A program made the position numbers and the translations under genes. Below are positions 36,551-45,937 of a stretch of DNA of 64,000 nucleotides, piece after piece. How positions within the stretch are numbered: the first letter of the stretch is position 1; each line of letters begins with the position of its first letter. The notes under the pieces are model-generated. The model was not told where the DNA came from. It saw only the letters and a list, made by a program, of their open reading frames with translations, and did not search any database. Source of the stretch: Vibrio sp. CK2-1. GTDB lineage: Bacteria; Pseudomonadota; Gammaproteobacteria; Enterobacterales; Vibrionaceae. The DNA lies in assembly GCF_021726515.1 (NCBI RefSeq), contig NZ_JAKKCJ010000001.1, forward strand, positions 744,001-808,000. The letters are read 5' to 3'.

Positions 36551-36594
36551 AAAAAGAAAAAACGCACAACGCCAGCATCATGGCCGGCGTTGTG
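36551..36594 (-). terminator. Intrinsic terminator between lamB and amylase
   Basis: On the minus strand a CACAACGCC...GGCGTTGTG stem is followed by a T-rich run (TTTTTTCTTTTTC). Confidence 0.8.
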
Positions 36595-36615
36595 AATTAA
36601 GCTAAAGCGATGGCA

Positions 36616-37896
36616 TTACCACCATGCTTCTGCTTGGATACCAACTGAAAACTCATTCGATTGGTCGCTACCAAAGCGGTTGTCGTTTTTGAAATCATCG
36701 ACATAAGAAGCGTAGACACGGATTTCAGGACGAGCCCAGAAGCCAGAGCCAGCAGACCATGCTTGTGCGACGGTGAATTTAGCCCCTTCGTTGTCAGCAC
36801 CATCGGTTCCCCACTGATTTTCTTCTGTGTAGTAACCTGCTTCAAATTCAGTTTTCATTACTTCAGACCAGTTATAGATTGGGCGCATAACGACGTTAGC
36901 AAAAGTATGGTCTTCCTTATTTCCTTCGTATGAACTTTGAGCGTACATCACTTGGTGACCGAAATCCCAGTTTTCGCTTAAATCTACCACACCGAAGTTA
37001 ATCACACGGAAACCCGTATCCCCATCAGAAACTGCAGGGATCCAGCTACCCGAACCTAGTCCAGCCATACCCGATGCTGCGCCGTTTGTCGCAAATTGGA
37101 AAACCGTTTTGTTGAAGCCACCGAAGAAGTTACCTTGTGTGATAACTGCTGTCGCCATGACGCTGTCTTCAGTGTCTAAACCGAAATCTTTTTGATCATC
37201 GGTTTCGTTAACCATGTAGTAGTTTACGCCTAGCTCTAGTGACGCATCTTGCCATAGACCTAATCCCGCATAACGTAAGTCAAAATTGTTAACGTTGTAA
37301 TTTTGTTTATCAGTTACGCCATCACCATCTAAATCGACACCAATATCATTACCTAAAGAGTCATCACGCATGAAGGCAAACGAGATTTTACCAGGGCCAG
37401 CAGTGACATTTTCAATACCGCCACCTGCACCACCAGAGGTATTCCAGTAGTAGAAGTCAGTAATGTGAATATCTTGACGTTGGTAGTAACGCTTACCGGC
37501 CCAAAGTGTTGCTTCTTTATCGAAATCGAATAAGCCTTTGGCCTGAACGTTAAACTGAGCAAGTGCAACATCTGCACCATTGTCGTCATCACGAGCCGAT
37601 TCCCAACCGTTTGAACCATCAGAACCGTAAGCAACCATTGAGCTGACAATGAACTCAGCGCTGTCACCGGCTTTAATCGGCGTGGTATCTAATTGGATTT
37701 CGCCGTAAACATCATCTTCGTTACCAAGACGACCGACTTTATTTCTTTCGTATGATTCATTTGCGCCACCATGTGCACTCACGCCAGCACCAGCACGCAT
37801 ATAACCATGGAAATCGACACCTACCGCCATTGCAGTTGGTGCAAGTAACGCAGAGGAAACGGCAGCAGCAGTTAAACAGACCTTGAGGTTTTTCAT
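36616..37896 (-). CDS. lamB: Maltoporin LamB
   Basis: The 426-residue outer-membrane channel is specific for maltodextrins. It has a signal peptide of about 24 residues (PTAMA-VGVDFHGYMRAGAG; the mature start VDFHGYMRAG is typical of LamB) and then 18-stranded porin-like sequence with aromatic residues. LWAGKRYYQRQDIHITDFYYWN is the strongly conserved greasy-slide region. It ends in AEAWW. It starts downstream of a 432-bp region carrying MalT-box-like elements and heads the lamB-amylase unit. Confidence 0.95.
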   Translation of the reverse strand: MKNLKVCLTAAAVSSALLAPTAMAVGVDFHGYMRAGAGVSAHGGANESYERNKVGRLGNEDDVYGEIQLDTTPIKAGDSAEFIVSSMVAYGSDGSNGWESARDDDNGADVALAQFNVQAKGLFDFDKEATLWAGKRYYQRQDIHITDFYYWNTSGGAGGGIENVTAGPGKISFAFMRDDSLGNDIGVDLDGDGVTDKQNYNVNNFDLRYAGLGLWQDASLELGVNYYMVNETDDQKDFGLDTEDSVMATAVITQGNFFGGFNKTVFQFATNGAASGMAGLGSGSWIPAVSDGDTGFRVINFGVVDLSENWDFGHQVMYAQSSYEGNKEDHTFANVVMRPIYNWSEVMKTEFEAGYYTEENQWGTDGADNEGAKFTVAQAWSAGSGFWARPEIRVYASYVDDFKNDNRFGSDQSNEFSVGIQAEAWW

Positions 37897-38047
37897 GTTA
37901 TTAATCCTTTATATTGTTTCATCTTGCTCACCGGTTATGTTGTTAACCTAATGAAGCTATTGGATCTCTGAATGTGTGGCGGCTTTTAGTGAGCTTTTAT
38001 TTGAATCATTCAGCGATGAAGCAATTTTGCGAGAAGTGAGATGAACT

Positions 38048-38116
38048 CACATCCTCCTGAAATAGAGGCGTAGGGGGAGTAGAAATAGAGGATGAGTGCG
38101 ACGATCACACTTGGTG
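38048..38116 (-). promoter_or_regulatory. lamB promoter region: MalT-box-like elements
   Basis: On the lamB strand a proximal box reads CAGGAGGATGTGAG (38048-38061), about 150 bp before the start. Distal elements GTAGGGGGAGTAG (38070-38082) and TAGAGGATGAGTG (38087-38099) lie on the opposite strand, followed by GATCACACTT, a CRP-like half site. These match the GGGGAKGAGG MalT consensus core. The rest of the 432-bp gap to the next gene shows nothing else recognisable. Confidence 0.65.
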
Positions 38117-38328
38117 CAAAGTAAGGCTTCACCAAGTGAGATTTAGCGCTTGATAAGCCATGTTAACCGCATGAAAAGTGAGATCTTTGACTCAAATAAT
38201 TGGGTTTTGTGAGCAAGGTTAGATTTTGTAAATCAGAGTAGAACTTCCCATAAATAACGTCAAAAAAGGTCGTGTTATCTATGGGAATAAGAGAAAGGTT
38301 ATGCCAAGGGAAGCTAATTAAGGAGTTA

Positions 38329-39255
38329 TTAGCGCTTACTGCGTGTAACTAGGTAAATCCCTGAACAAACTAGCATCAAGGCAAGTAGATTCTTCCACTC
38401 TAAAATACTTTCATTTAAGAATAGTGCGGATAATAAACTACCGAAAATAGGAATCAAAAAGTAAAAAATGGTGATCATGCCAACAGGGTTGTGCTTGAGT
38501 AAAATGCTCCACAGGGCAAAGGCTGCCGAAGACAGTAGTGCCAAATAAACCAGCAATAACACGCTAGATAAATGAAACTCACCGCTGTGGCCGCCAGATA
38601 GATAGCCAATCACCAATAACGCCGCGCCACCAATAGCAAGTTGCCACGCAGTCATCAGCATCGCATCCATTTTTTGTGATAGACGCTTGCCATAAATAGA
38701 CGCAGAAGCTAGGAAGAACGCGGCTACGACAATTGAACCTTCACCCGCTAAGCTAAATTGAAAATCAAGCAATGAGCTATGAAAGTTCACGATAAACACG
38801 CCAAGAAAACCAATCGCACAACCTAGAGCTTTACGATGGGTTAAGCGATCATTTTGATAAATGAAATGCGCTAAAAGCACACTAAAAAACGTACCGGTTG
38901 CGTTAATTATCGACGCCTTCACGCCCGTGGTGTACGCCAAGCCGATATAAAAGAAGATGTACTGTAACGTGGTTTGACTCAAGCCTAAGGCTGCCAGTTG
39001 GCTAAATTTCGGCAGCGTCATCTCCATGCTTGGTTTTTTAAGAATGCGCGCAATAATGAACAGGAATATTCCAGCCAAGAAGAAACGTTGTCCCGCAAAC
39101 ACCATTTGAGAGGCCACATCATGCGCTTCAATGGATAATAATGCATAACCAGTTTTGATAGCCGGATAAGCACTACCCCATAAAAGGGTACATAAAATCG
39201 CGATAGAAAAAACGATAGGAAGACGCGTGAAAATGTCGTCAGTAGACTGCTTCAT
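38329..39255 (-). CDS. EamA/DMT-family permease
   Basis: The 308-residue protein has ten hydrophobic helices in two homologous EamA halves (first about 15-145, second about 160-300), typical of drug/metabolite exporters. LLWGSAYPAIKTG is the first-helix signature. The substrate is unknown. The ATG at 39255 is preferred; the longer frame from 39342 would begin inside the malK terminator. It sits between malK and lamB, which are neighbours in the E. coli malB locus, so it appears to be an insertion into that order. Confidence 0.85.
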   Translation of the reverse strand: MKQSTDDIFTRLPIVFSIAILCTLLWGSAYPAIKTGYALLSIEAHDVASQMVFAGQRFFLAGIFLFIIARILKKPSMEMTLPKFSQLAALGLSQTTLQYIFFYIGLAYTTGVKASIINATGTFFSVLLAHFIYQNDRLTHRKALGCAIGFLGVFIVNFHSSLLDFQFSLAGEGSIVVAAFFLASASIYGKRLSQKMDAMLMTAWQLAIGGAALLVIGYLSGGHSGEFHLSSVLLLVYLALLSSAAFALWSILLKHNPVGMITIFYFLIPIFGSLLSALFLNESILEWKNLLALMLVCSGIYLVTRSKR

Positions 39256-39298
39256 AAAACTACCAAAAGAGGGGGATGAAAAGAGGTGGTCAATATAA

Positions 39299-39331
39299 CA
39301 AAAAAAGCCCCAAACAAATATTTGTTGGGGC
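39299..39331 (-). terminator. Intrinsic terminator of malK
   Basis: On the minus strand a GCCCCAACAAATATTTGTTTGGGGC hairpin (reported here as arms GCCCCAA and TTGGGGC) is followed by a T run. Confidence 0.88.
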
Positions 39332-39377
39332 ATAAAAGGCACTTCTATGACATTAAAGGGAATGAATTGATGCTGTA

Positions 39378-40487
39378 TTAAACGCCGCGTTCTTTAAATA
39401 GGCGTTTACATGCACGGCCGTCGCTGTGGAATAAGTGACAACGGTGAGCGGGAATGCCGATTTGGAAGGTATCGCCAGAGTCGACATCTAAGGTATCGTT
39501 TTCACGGTAGATGAAATCGGCATCGACATTATCAAGGCTTAGGTAAACTTGAGTTTCATTACCGAGTTTTTCGACCACTTGGACTTTACCTTGAATCACT
39601 ACATCGCCTTCACCACTTGGTAGTAAATGTTCAGGGCGGACACCTAGTGACATACGAGCGCCTGTTTCAACCGTTGAACCATCAACTTGGATCCAGAATG
39701 ATGCCTGGCTTGCCAGTTCTACTTTCACACGTTCAGCTTCCACTTCTTTGACGTGAACATTAATGAAGTTCATTTTTGGTGAGCCAATGAAGCCTGCGAC
39801 AAAACGGTTTTCAGGGTAGTGGTAAAGCTCTAATGGTTTACCGACTTGTGAAACACTACCACCGTCGAGTACGACAATTTTATCCGCCATAGTCATTGCT
39901 TCTACCTGATCGTGCGTTACGTAGATCATGGTACAACCAAGTTTCTTATGAAGCTTTGCCAGTTCAATACGCATTTGTACACGTAAGGCGGCATCTAGGT
40001 TAGAAAGCGGCTCATCTAATAAGAACACTTCTGGTTGCGCGACTAGAGTACGGCCAATAGCCACACGTTGACGTTGACCACCTGATAATGCTTTTGGTTT
40101 ACGCTCAAGTAAGTGACCAAGTTGCAGAATATCCGCTGCATGATCAACGCGAGACTTGATTTTCGCTTTATCTTCTTTAGCCAGCTTCAAGCCAAACGAC
40201 ATATTGTCGAATAAATTTAAATGCGGATATAAAGCATAAGATTGGAATACCATGCCGACACCACGCTCAGAAGGTGGTACATCATTCATTTTGGTATCAC
40301 CGATGAAAAGTTCACCAGAAGTAATATCTTCTAAACCGGCAATACAACGTAGTAGGGTGGATTTACCACAACCTGATGGACCGACAAAGACCACAAACTC
40401 GCCGTCTTGGATCTCCAAATCCACGTCTTTAGAAATGAGGTTGTCTCCATACGCTTTACAAACTTTTCGTAGAGTCACACTCGTCAT
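39378..40487 (-). CDS. malK: Maltose/maltodextrin ABC transporter ATPase MalK
   Basis: The 369-residue ATPase has Walker [10 protein letters not shown] (about 37-45), the signature [13 protein letters not shown] (about 134), Walker B VFLLDEP, and a switch histidine in [11 protein letters not shown]-terminal regulatory OB domain (about 240-369) in E. coli binds MalT and EIIA-Glc. It powers MalFG import. It is divergent from malEFG across 521 bp of shared regulatory DNA. Confidence 0.96.
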   Translation of the reverse strand: MTSVTLRKVCKAYGDNLISKDVDLEIQDGEFVVFVGPSGCGKSTLLRCIAGLEDITSGELFIGDTKMNDVPPSERGVGMVFQSYALYPHLNLFDNMSFGLKLAKEDKAKIKSRVDHAADILQLGHLLERKPKALSGGQRQRVAIGRTLVAQPEVFLLDEPLSNLDAALRVQMRIELAKLHKKLGCTMIYVTHDQVEAMTMADKIVVLDGGSVSQVGKPLELYHYPENRFVAGFIGSPKMNFINVHVKEVEAERVKVELASQASFWIQVDGSTVETGARMSLGVRPEHLLPSGEGDVVIQGKVQVVEKLGNETQVYLSLDNVDADFIYRENDTLDVDSGDTFQIGIPAHRCHLFHSDGRACKRLFKERGV

Positions 40488-40655
40488 CTGGTCTTCCTTC
40501 TGATTATTTTTCTAATAGATTTCCAATGTCTAGATAATGAATGTTAAAAGTTTTCTATCATCCAAACATATTGATTATTCATGCGTTATTTACATTTTAC
40601 TGATCAATGTAAAAGGCGACTATGGGAGTTATCTTACCGAAAACCCACTAATAAA

Positions 40656-40718
40656 CCTCCTCCCTAGTCATTTAATTTTTGGTGGACGTAGGGGGATGAG
40701 TGCCTAGATCACACTTTT
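40656..40718. promoter_or_regulatory. malK/malE shared region: MalT boxes
   Basis: A box on the minus strand reads AGGGAGGAGG (40656-40665), 9 of 10 to GGGGAKGAGG, oriented toward malK. A plus-strand box GGGGATGAGT (40692-40701) follows, and GATCACACTTTT (40709-40718) resembles the CRP-like half site in the lamB region. The layout suggests divergent MalT activation. Confidence 0.65.
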
Positions 40719-40858
40719 TTATTTACAGCAAAAAGCAGGTAAAATGCCCGGATATGATGTGCGCCCGCTCACGTTTATTGTCCATTTTTCGCTTGAGATA
40801 AAAAATATTGTGAATCTAAGTCACAAAAGTCATTTTGTTGCTGGGGGGCGTAGAAGTT

Positions 40859-40871
40859 AGGAGGATGTAGG
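40859..40871 (+). promoter_or_regulatory. Promoter-proximal MalT box of malE
   Basis: TAGGAGGATGTAGG is oriented toward malE, about 140 bp before its start. It is close in sequence to the proximal boxes of lamB (GGAGGATGTGA) and malQ (GGAGGATGTGA). Confidence 0.6.
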
Positions 40872-40899
40872 CGGGTAGGAATTATCGCATTATTTTTCC

Positions 40900-40966
40900 A
40901 TACCTAATAAGGGTATTGCTTGTGTAACGAGCCCTACAATTGTTGCGCTATACCTAATAAGGGTAT
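40900..40966. repeat. Twin 17-bp imperfect palindromes in the malE leader
   Basis: ATACCTAATAAGGGTAT occurs identically at 40900-40916 and 40950-40966, exactly 50 bp apart. Each copy is an imperfect palindrome (ATACC...GGTAT). They lie downstream of the proximal MalT box, around or after the expected transcription start. No known regulator is recognised. Confidence 0.6.
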
Positions 40967-41008
40967 AGGCGTAACACTTAAATAAGAACAATAGAAAGGA
41001 TCATGGAA

Positions 41009-42187
41009 ATGAAAAAAGTCCTCAACACTGCCATTTTATGTAGCCTAGCCTTAAGTGGTGTAAGTGCGCATGCTGCTATTGAAGAAGGTCAACTTACCAT
41101 TTGGATCAATGGTGATAAAGGATACAACGGCCTTGCTGAAGTAGGTAAAAAGTTTGAAGAAGATACTGGTATTAAAGTAACGGTATCTCACCCAGATAAA
41201 CTCGAAGAGAAGTTTCCTCAATTAGCTTCTACTGGGGATGGTCCTGATATTGTTCTTTGGGCGCACGACCGTTTTGGCGGCTATGCTCAAGCAGGCTTAC
41301 TTGCAGAAGTAAAACCATCGTCTGATTTTAAATCAAAATTTGCAGATTTCACTTGGGATGCGGTGTCTTACGAAGGTAAATACATCGGTTACCCTGTCGC
41401 GGTAGAGTCACTCTCTCTTATTTATAATAAAGACCTTGTTAAGACTCCGCCAAAGAATTGGGAAGATATTGCTGCACTCGATAAGCAACTACAAAAAGAT
41501 GGCAAGAAAGCGATCATGTGGAACTTGTCTGAACCTTTCTTTACTTGGCCAGTGCTAGCCTCTGATGGCGGTTATGCGTTTAAATTTGAAAATGGCGCGT
41601 ACAATCCAAAAGATGTCGGCGTAAATAACAAAGGCGCACAAAATGCGATGAGCTTTGTAAAAGGCTTAGTTGATCAAGATGTTATTTCACCAGATGTGGA
41701 TTACACCATTGCAGAATCTGGCTTTAACAAAGGCGAAGTGGCGATGACTATCAATGGCCCTTGGTCTTGGGCAAACATTGATAAAGCAGGCATCAACTAT
41801 GGTGTAGCGAAACTGCCAATGTTTAATGGTAATCCTTCAAAACCTTTCGTTGGTGTATTAACGGCGGGCATCAGCTCTGCATCACCAAACAAAGATTTAG
41901 CGGTAGAGTTTATTGAAAACTACATGCTGACTCGTGACGGCTTGAAAGCAGTGAATGACGATACGCCACTAGGTGCGGTTGCATTAACGTCTTACCAAGA
42001 AGAATTAGCGAAAGATCCACGCATTGCCGCCACCATGGCGAACGCGGAAACCGGTGAAATCATGCCAAATATTTCTCAAATGTCTGCTTTCTGGTATGCA
42101 GAGAAAGCGGCAATCGGTAACGTAGTCAATGGTCGCCAATCGGTAGAAGAAGCGCTTAACACTGTTGCTGAGCGCATGACTAAATAA
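41009..42187 (+). CDS. malE: Periplasmic maltose/maltodextrin-binding protein
   Basis: The 392-residue protein has a signal peptide (about 1-22, [25 protein letters not shown]). The mature protein has the two-lobed type I sugar-binding fold with [17 protein letters not shown] and [16 protein letters not shown] conserved as in MalE. It delivers maltodextrins to MalFGK2 and may contact chemoreceptors. The ATG at 41009 is 8 nt after AAAGGA and is preferred over 41003, which is too close. It is first in malEFG. Confidence 0.95.
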   Translation: MKKVLNTAILCSLALSGVSAHAAIEEGQLTIWINGDKGYNGLAEVGKKFEEDTGIKVTVSHPDKLEEKFPQLASTGDGPDIVLWAHDRFGGYAQAGLLAEVKPSSDFKSKFADFTWDAVSYEGKYIGYPVAVESLSLIYNKDLVKTPPKNWEDIAALDKQLQKDGKKAIMWNLSEPFFTWPVLASDGGYAFKFENGAYNPKDVGVNNKGAQNAMSFVKGLVDQDVISPDVDYTIAESGFNKGEVAMTINGPWSWANIDKAGINYGVAKLPMFNGNPSKPFVGVLTAGISSASPNKDLAVEFIENYMLTRDGLKAVNDDTPLGAVALTSYQEELAKDPRIAATMANAETGEIMPNISQMSAFWYAEKAAIGNVVNGRQSVEEALNTVAERMTK

Positions 42188-42401
42188 AGTCAAATTGTCC
42201 TCACTTGAGGATTGTGAGGGAGGGGGGATCTCTCCTCCCTTTATTTTGTAAGTTATCCGTCTGCTTTAATTTGGGTTTTTATATTTTTAGCCCATGAATA
42301 GTGTGCGTTACAGCGTTTCACTTATGCAGTTTCAAAAGCTTTCGAATTTTACTCTGTGGCATAGTGCGCAAAGTGAGCTCGATACAGAAACGGAATTTAA
42401 T

Positions 42402-43979
42402 ATGTCAGCGAATATTATGTCATCTAGTCTTGCGCCACATTCTGCGCCTCGTCCTTTTCCTTGGCTGAAAACGCTCGTACTTTCAGCGATTACTCTTTTG
42501 AATGGCTATGCGATTGTACTGATGTACGCACGTGGTGAGTTTGCCTTTGCTTTGCTTACCCTAGTGCTTGTTTCAATGGGTGTGTACGTGTTTGCTCGTA
42601 AGCGTACTTATGCTCATCGTTACATCTACCCGGGTGTTGCAGGCATGATCCTGTTCATCATTTTCCCATTGATTTATACCATTGGGCTGGCATTTACTAA
42701 CTACAGCGGTGCCAATCAGCTTAGCTTCCAACGAACTCAAGGCGTATTGCTTGAGCAGAGCTTTCAAAGTGGTGACAGCTATAATTTCGAACTACGTCAG
42801 CATGATGATGTGTATTCGGTTGCCTTAAAACAAGGTGATCACTGGCTGCTATCTCAACCAATCTCGTTAACGGATGGTTCAGTTGAAAAGCTAGAAGGGC
42901 ATCTTGAATTAACCTCTGCAACAGAACTTCCGGGTAAAAAAGCACCATTAAAAGCGGTGATCCAAAATCGTAGCGTGCTAAATCAACTTGAAGTACAAAC
43001 GCCGGATGGTGAAGCGTTAGTGATGTCTGGCTTGCGTAAATTTGCTCAAGTAAAACCGCTTTATAGCTTAGATGCTGATGGCGAAACCTTAGTCAATAAT
43101 CAAACCGAGCAAGTGTTAAAACCCAACTATGAAATTGGTTATTACCAACCGGTTGATGCGAATGGTCAGTTTATTGGTGATCACATCACTCCGGGCTTTA
43201 TCGTTAATATCGGTTTTGACAACTTCACCCGTATTTTCAGTGACCCAGGTATTCAAGGGCCATTCTTTAAAATCTTTGTTTGGACAGTGGTATTTGCAGC
43301 TGCAACCGTAGTTCTGACTTTGGCAATGGGCGTGATTTTAGCGCAAATCGTTTCTTGGGAAGCGTTGAAAGGCCGTGGTATTTACCGTGTGCTACTGATT
43401 CTACCTTATGCCGTACCAGCGTTTATTTCTATCTTGATATTCAAAGGCTTATTTAACCAAAGCTTTGGTGAGATCAACCAATTATTACAAGGCTTGTTTG
43501 GCTTGAGCCCAGCTTGGTTTACCGACCCGTTCCTTGCCAAAACCATGATCATTATTGTTAATACTTGGCTAGGTTACCCATACATGATGATCCTTGCGAT
43601 GGGGATGTTAAAAGCGATTCCTGATGATTTATACGAAGCATCAGCAATGGATGGCGCAGGCCCAATTGATAACTTTATGAAAATCACATTGCCGTTATTA
43701 GTGAAACCTATGGTGCCGCTATTAATTGCCAGCTTTGCCTTTAACTTCAATAACTTCGTATTGATTCAATTATTAACCAACGGTGCGCCAGATATGATTG
43801 GAACCAGCGTTCCAGCCGGTCACACCGATTTATTAGTGAGCTACACCTACCGTATCGCGTTTGAAGGCGCAGGTGGTCAAGACTTCGGCCTAGCGGGTGC
43901 GATTGCCACACTTATCTTCTTATTAGTGGGCGGTTTATCGCTACTGAATATGAAGTTCACTAAATTAGAAACAGAATAA
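42402..43979 (+). CDS. malF: Maltose ABC transporter permease MalF
   Basis: The 525-residue inner-membrane protein has an N-terminal pair of helices, a further helix, the large periplasmic P2 loop (roughly residues 120-280) characteristic of MalF, and then the permease domain with the EAA loop [20 protein letters not shown] that docks on MalK. The start is set at ATG 42402, giving a length usual for MalF. The frame continues upstream to 42294 but adds 36 unlikely residues; ATG 42417 is also possible. It lies 11 bp before malG. Confidence 0.93.
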   Translation: MSANIMSSSLAPHSAPRPFPWLKTLVLSAITLLNGYAIVLMYARGEFAFALLTLVLVSMGVYVFARKRTYAHRYIYPGVAGMILFIIFPLIYTIGLAFTNYSGANQLSFQRTQGVLLEQSFQSGDSYNFELRQHDDVYSVALKQGDHWLLSQPISLTDGSVEKLEGHLELTSATELPGKKAPLKAVIQNRSVLNQLEVQTPDGEALVMSGLRKFAQVKPLYSLDADGETLVNNQTEQVLKPNYEIGYYQPVDANGQFIGDHITPGFIVNIGFDNFTRIFSDPGIQGPFFKIFVWTVVFAAATVVLTLAMGVILAQIVSWEALKGRGIYRVLLILPYAVPAFISILIFKGLFNQSFGEINQLLQGLFGLSPAWFTDPFLAKTMIIIVNTWLGYPYMMILAMGMLKAIPDDLYEASAMDGAGPIDNFMKITLPLLVKPMVPLLIASFAFNFNNFVLIQLLTNGAPDMIGTSVPAGHTDLLVSYTYRIAFEGAGGQDFGLAGAIATLIFLLVGGLSLLNMKFTKLETE

Positions 43980-43990
43980 GGAGATTCAAC

Positions 43991-44881
43991 ATGGCTATGG
44001 TTCAACCTAAATCTTTGAAGTACCGTGTTTGGGCAACGCATATTGGAATGTGGATCTTCTTAGCGCTGATGATGTTCCCACTTTTGATGGTGATTGCGAT
44101 TTCCTTCCGGGAAGGTAACTACGCTGCAGGGGATTTGATCCCGCGTAATCCCTCGTTAGAACACTGGAAACTGGCACTAGGCTTTGATGTAGTACACGCC
44201 GATGGCACGGTCACTAAACCGCCATTCCCAGTATTGTTATGGCTTTGGAACTCAGTAAAAGTCGCGGGCTTAACGGCGATTGGTATTGTAGTGCTTTCAA
44301 CCACTTGTGCGTATGCTTTTGCTCGCATGAAGTTTAAAGGCAAAACCGTCATCTTGCGCTCTATGTTGATTTTCCAAATGTTCCCAGCAGTACTGGCACT
44401 TGTCGCGTTATATGCATTGTTCGATCGTCTAGGGACTTATGTTCCATTCTTAGGTCTGAATACTCACGGTGGTGTGGTGTTTGCTTACATGGGCGGTATT
44501 GCTCTGCACGTATGGACTATCAAAGGCTACTTTGAGTCAATTGATAATTCACTAGAAGAAGCAGCCGCGCTTGATGGTGCAACTCCCTGGCAGGCATTCC
44601 GCTTAGTCTTGTTGCCACTGTCAGTGCCAATTCTTGCGGTGGTATTTATCTTGTCCTTCATTGCCGCCGTGACCGAAGTACCGGTAGCATCATTATTACT
44701 ACGAGATGTTGATTCATATACTCTCGCGGTAGGCATGCAGCAGTACTTGTATCCACAAAACTACTTGTGGGGCGACTTTGCCGCGGCGGCTGTGTTATCT
44801 GCATTACCGATAACTATTGTGTTCTTGCTGGCTCAGAAGTTCCTAGTCGGTGGCTTAACCGCTGGTGGTGTGAAAGGGTAG
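43991..44881 (+). CDS. malG: Maltose ABC transporter permease MalG
   Basis: The 296-residue inner-membrane protein has six transmembrane helices and the EAA motif [25 protein letters not shown] for MalK contact. The C-terminus [12 protein letters not shown] matches MalG, whose tail reaches into the MalF cavity in E. coli. The ATG follows AAGGAGA. It ends the malEFG operon at a strong terminator. Confidence 0.95.
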   Translation: MAMVQPKSLKYRVWATHIGMWIFLALMMFPLLMVIAISFREGNYAAGDLIPRNPSLEHWKLALGFDVVHADGTVTKPPFPVLLWLWNSVKVAGLTAIGIVVLSTTCAYAFARMKFKGKTVILRSMLIFQMFPAVLALVALYALFDRLGTYVPFLGLNTHGGVVFAYMGGIALHVWTIKGYFESIDNSLEEAAALDGATPWQAFRLVLLPLSVPILAVVFILSFIAAVTEVPVASLLLRDVDSYTLAVGMQQYLYPQNYLWGDFAAAAVLSALPITIVFLLAQKFLVGGLTAGGVKG

Positions 44882-44919
44882 TAACAACACACCTCGAATT
44901 AAAAATTCAAACTAAAAAT

Positions 44920-44952
44920 GAATGCCGCAGATGAGAGTCTGCGGCATTTTTG
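44920..44952 (+). terminator. Intrinsic terminator of malEFG
   Basis: AATGCCGCAGA-tgaga-TCTGCGGCATT is followed by TTT. Confidence 0.9.
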
Positions 44953-45139
44953 CATGGCTAGATCATATATGTGTCTAAAAAATAAAGGTTAATGCCCTGA
45001 TATATGAATATTTAATGAGTTTTTATTTAAATTAATTCATTGAATTTATTAGTATGAAACGCCTCATTGAGATTGCTCGTTAATTTAAGACCGGCAAAAA
45101 ATTCTCATCGTTTCAATACTTTAATAAAAGGGTTCAACC

Positions 45140-45937
45140 ATGCTCAAATCGTGGTTCTGTCAGCAAGCTAATGCCTATTGGCTAGCGACTGGCGAGCTTC
45201 ATCAGCAAGCGATAAAACAAAATCAGCAAATTGGTTTTAACGATGCGCTTCCTCTGTTTCATGGTGAATCCTTTAAAGAGGTTATGTCTCTATCTCCTTG
45301 GCTCATTCCGCTGCAAGATTCATTCAACAATGTTGAACCCTCCACGTTTTCACAAGGTATGGTGATAGTCAGTAATACGTCCATTTGGGATGTAGTCTCG
45401 CATTTAAGAAGTTTGCTATTTGTGGCAATGGATGGAGAGGAAGTCTTATTTCGCTATTACGACAAAAACGTATTAGCCGCCGTTTTAGCTACCTTCACCC
45501 AAAATGAAATCAACGCTTGGCTAGGTAATGCACAACAGCTGGCGTTAATGCAAGATGATGAATTGAAGATATACAGCAATACGAGCCAGCTTGAATATCA
45601 ATTGCAAAACCAACCATGGTGGAAAATGGAACCTCACCACCTCGCTCCAACTTATCAAGTTGCGCATCATGCGAAGGTAATTGAACGTCGCTTATGGGAA
45701 AAACTGCCCGATCAAATGTGCCAACTGGCCTCACCCCTCATCTTTATTCAACAAGCATTGCAGCAAGCCTTAGAGCATGGCAACGATTTCGAACAGGCCG
45801 AAAGTTTTGCGCTGGTTAAATTCTCCCAACAAACACAAACCGATTACTCCTCGCTTGCACAAACATTATTACTGACTCGTGAAGACGTACAGCAACTACA
45901 ACAGCTAGAAAAGGAAACTGCATTATGGGAATGCTAG
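45140..45937 (+). CDS. DUF4123 type VI secretion effector adaptor (Tap/TEC-like)
   Basis: The 265-residue protein has the DUF4123 pattern: an N-terminal YWLATGELHQQAIK-like strand/helix start, VVSHLRSLLFVAMDGEEVLFRYYDKNVLAAVLATFT (the most conserved block, about 85-120) and a helical C-terminal tail. These chaperones load a cognate effector onto VgrG. Its stop overlaps the start of the lipase effector by 13 bp, indicating coupled expression. No VgrG, PAAR or T6SS structural gene is present here, so the module is an orphan that must use machinery encoded elsewhere. Confidence 0.82.
   Translation: MLKSWFCQQANAYWLATGELHQQAIKQNQQIGFNDALPLFHGESFKEVMSLSPWLIPLQDSFNNVEPSTFSQGMVIVSNTSIWDVVSHLRSLLFVAMDGEEVLFRYYDKNVLAAVLATFTQNEINAWLGNAQQLALMQDDELKIYSNTSQLEYQLQNQPWWKMEPHHLAPTYQVAHHAKVIERRLWEKLPDQMCQLASPLIFIQQALQQALEHGNDFEQAESFALVKFSQQTQTDYSSLAQTLLLTREDVQQLQQLEKETALWEC

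Noticed and set aside
40808..40827. TTGTGA...TCACAA palindrome upstream of malE as a CRP site
   Set aside because: The half sites are separated by 7 bp instead of 6, so it does not fit CRP well.
44882..45139. A malM gene behind malG
   Set aside because: A strong terminator follows malG and no frame with a MalM-like product exists before the T6SS module.
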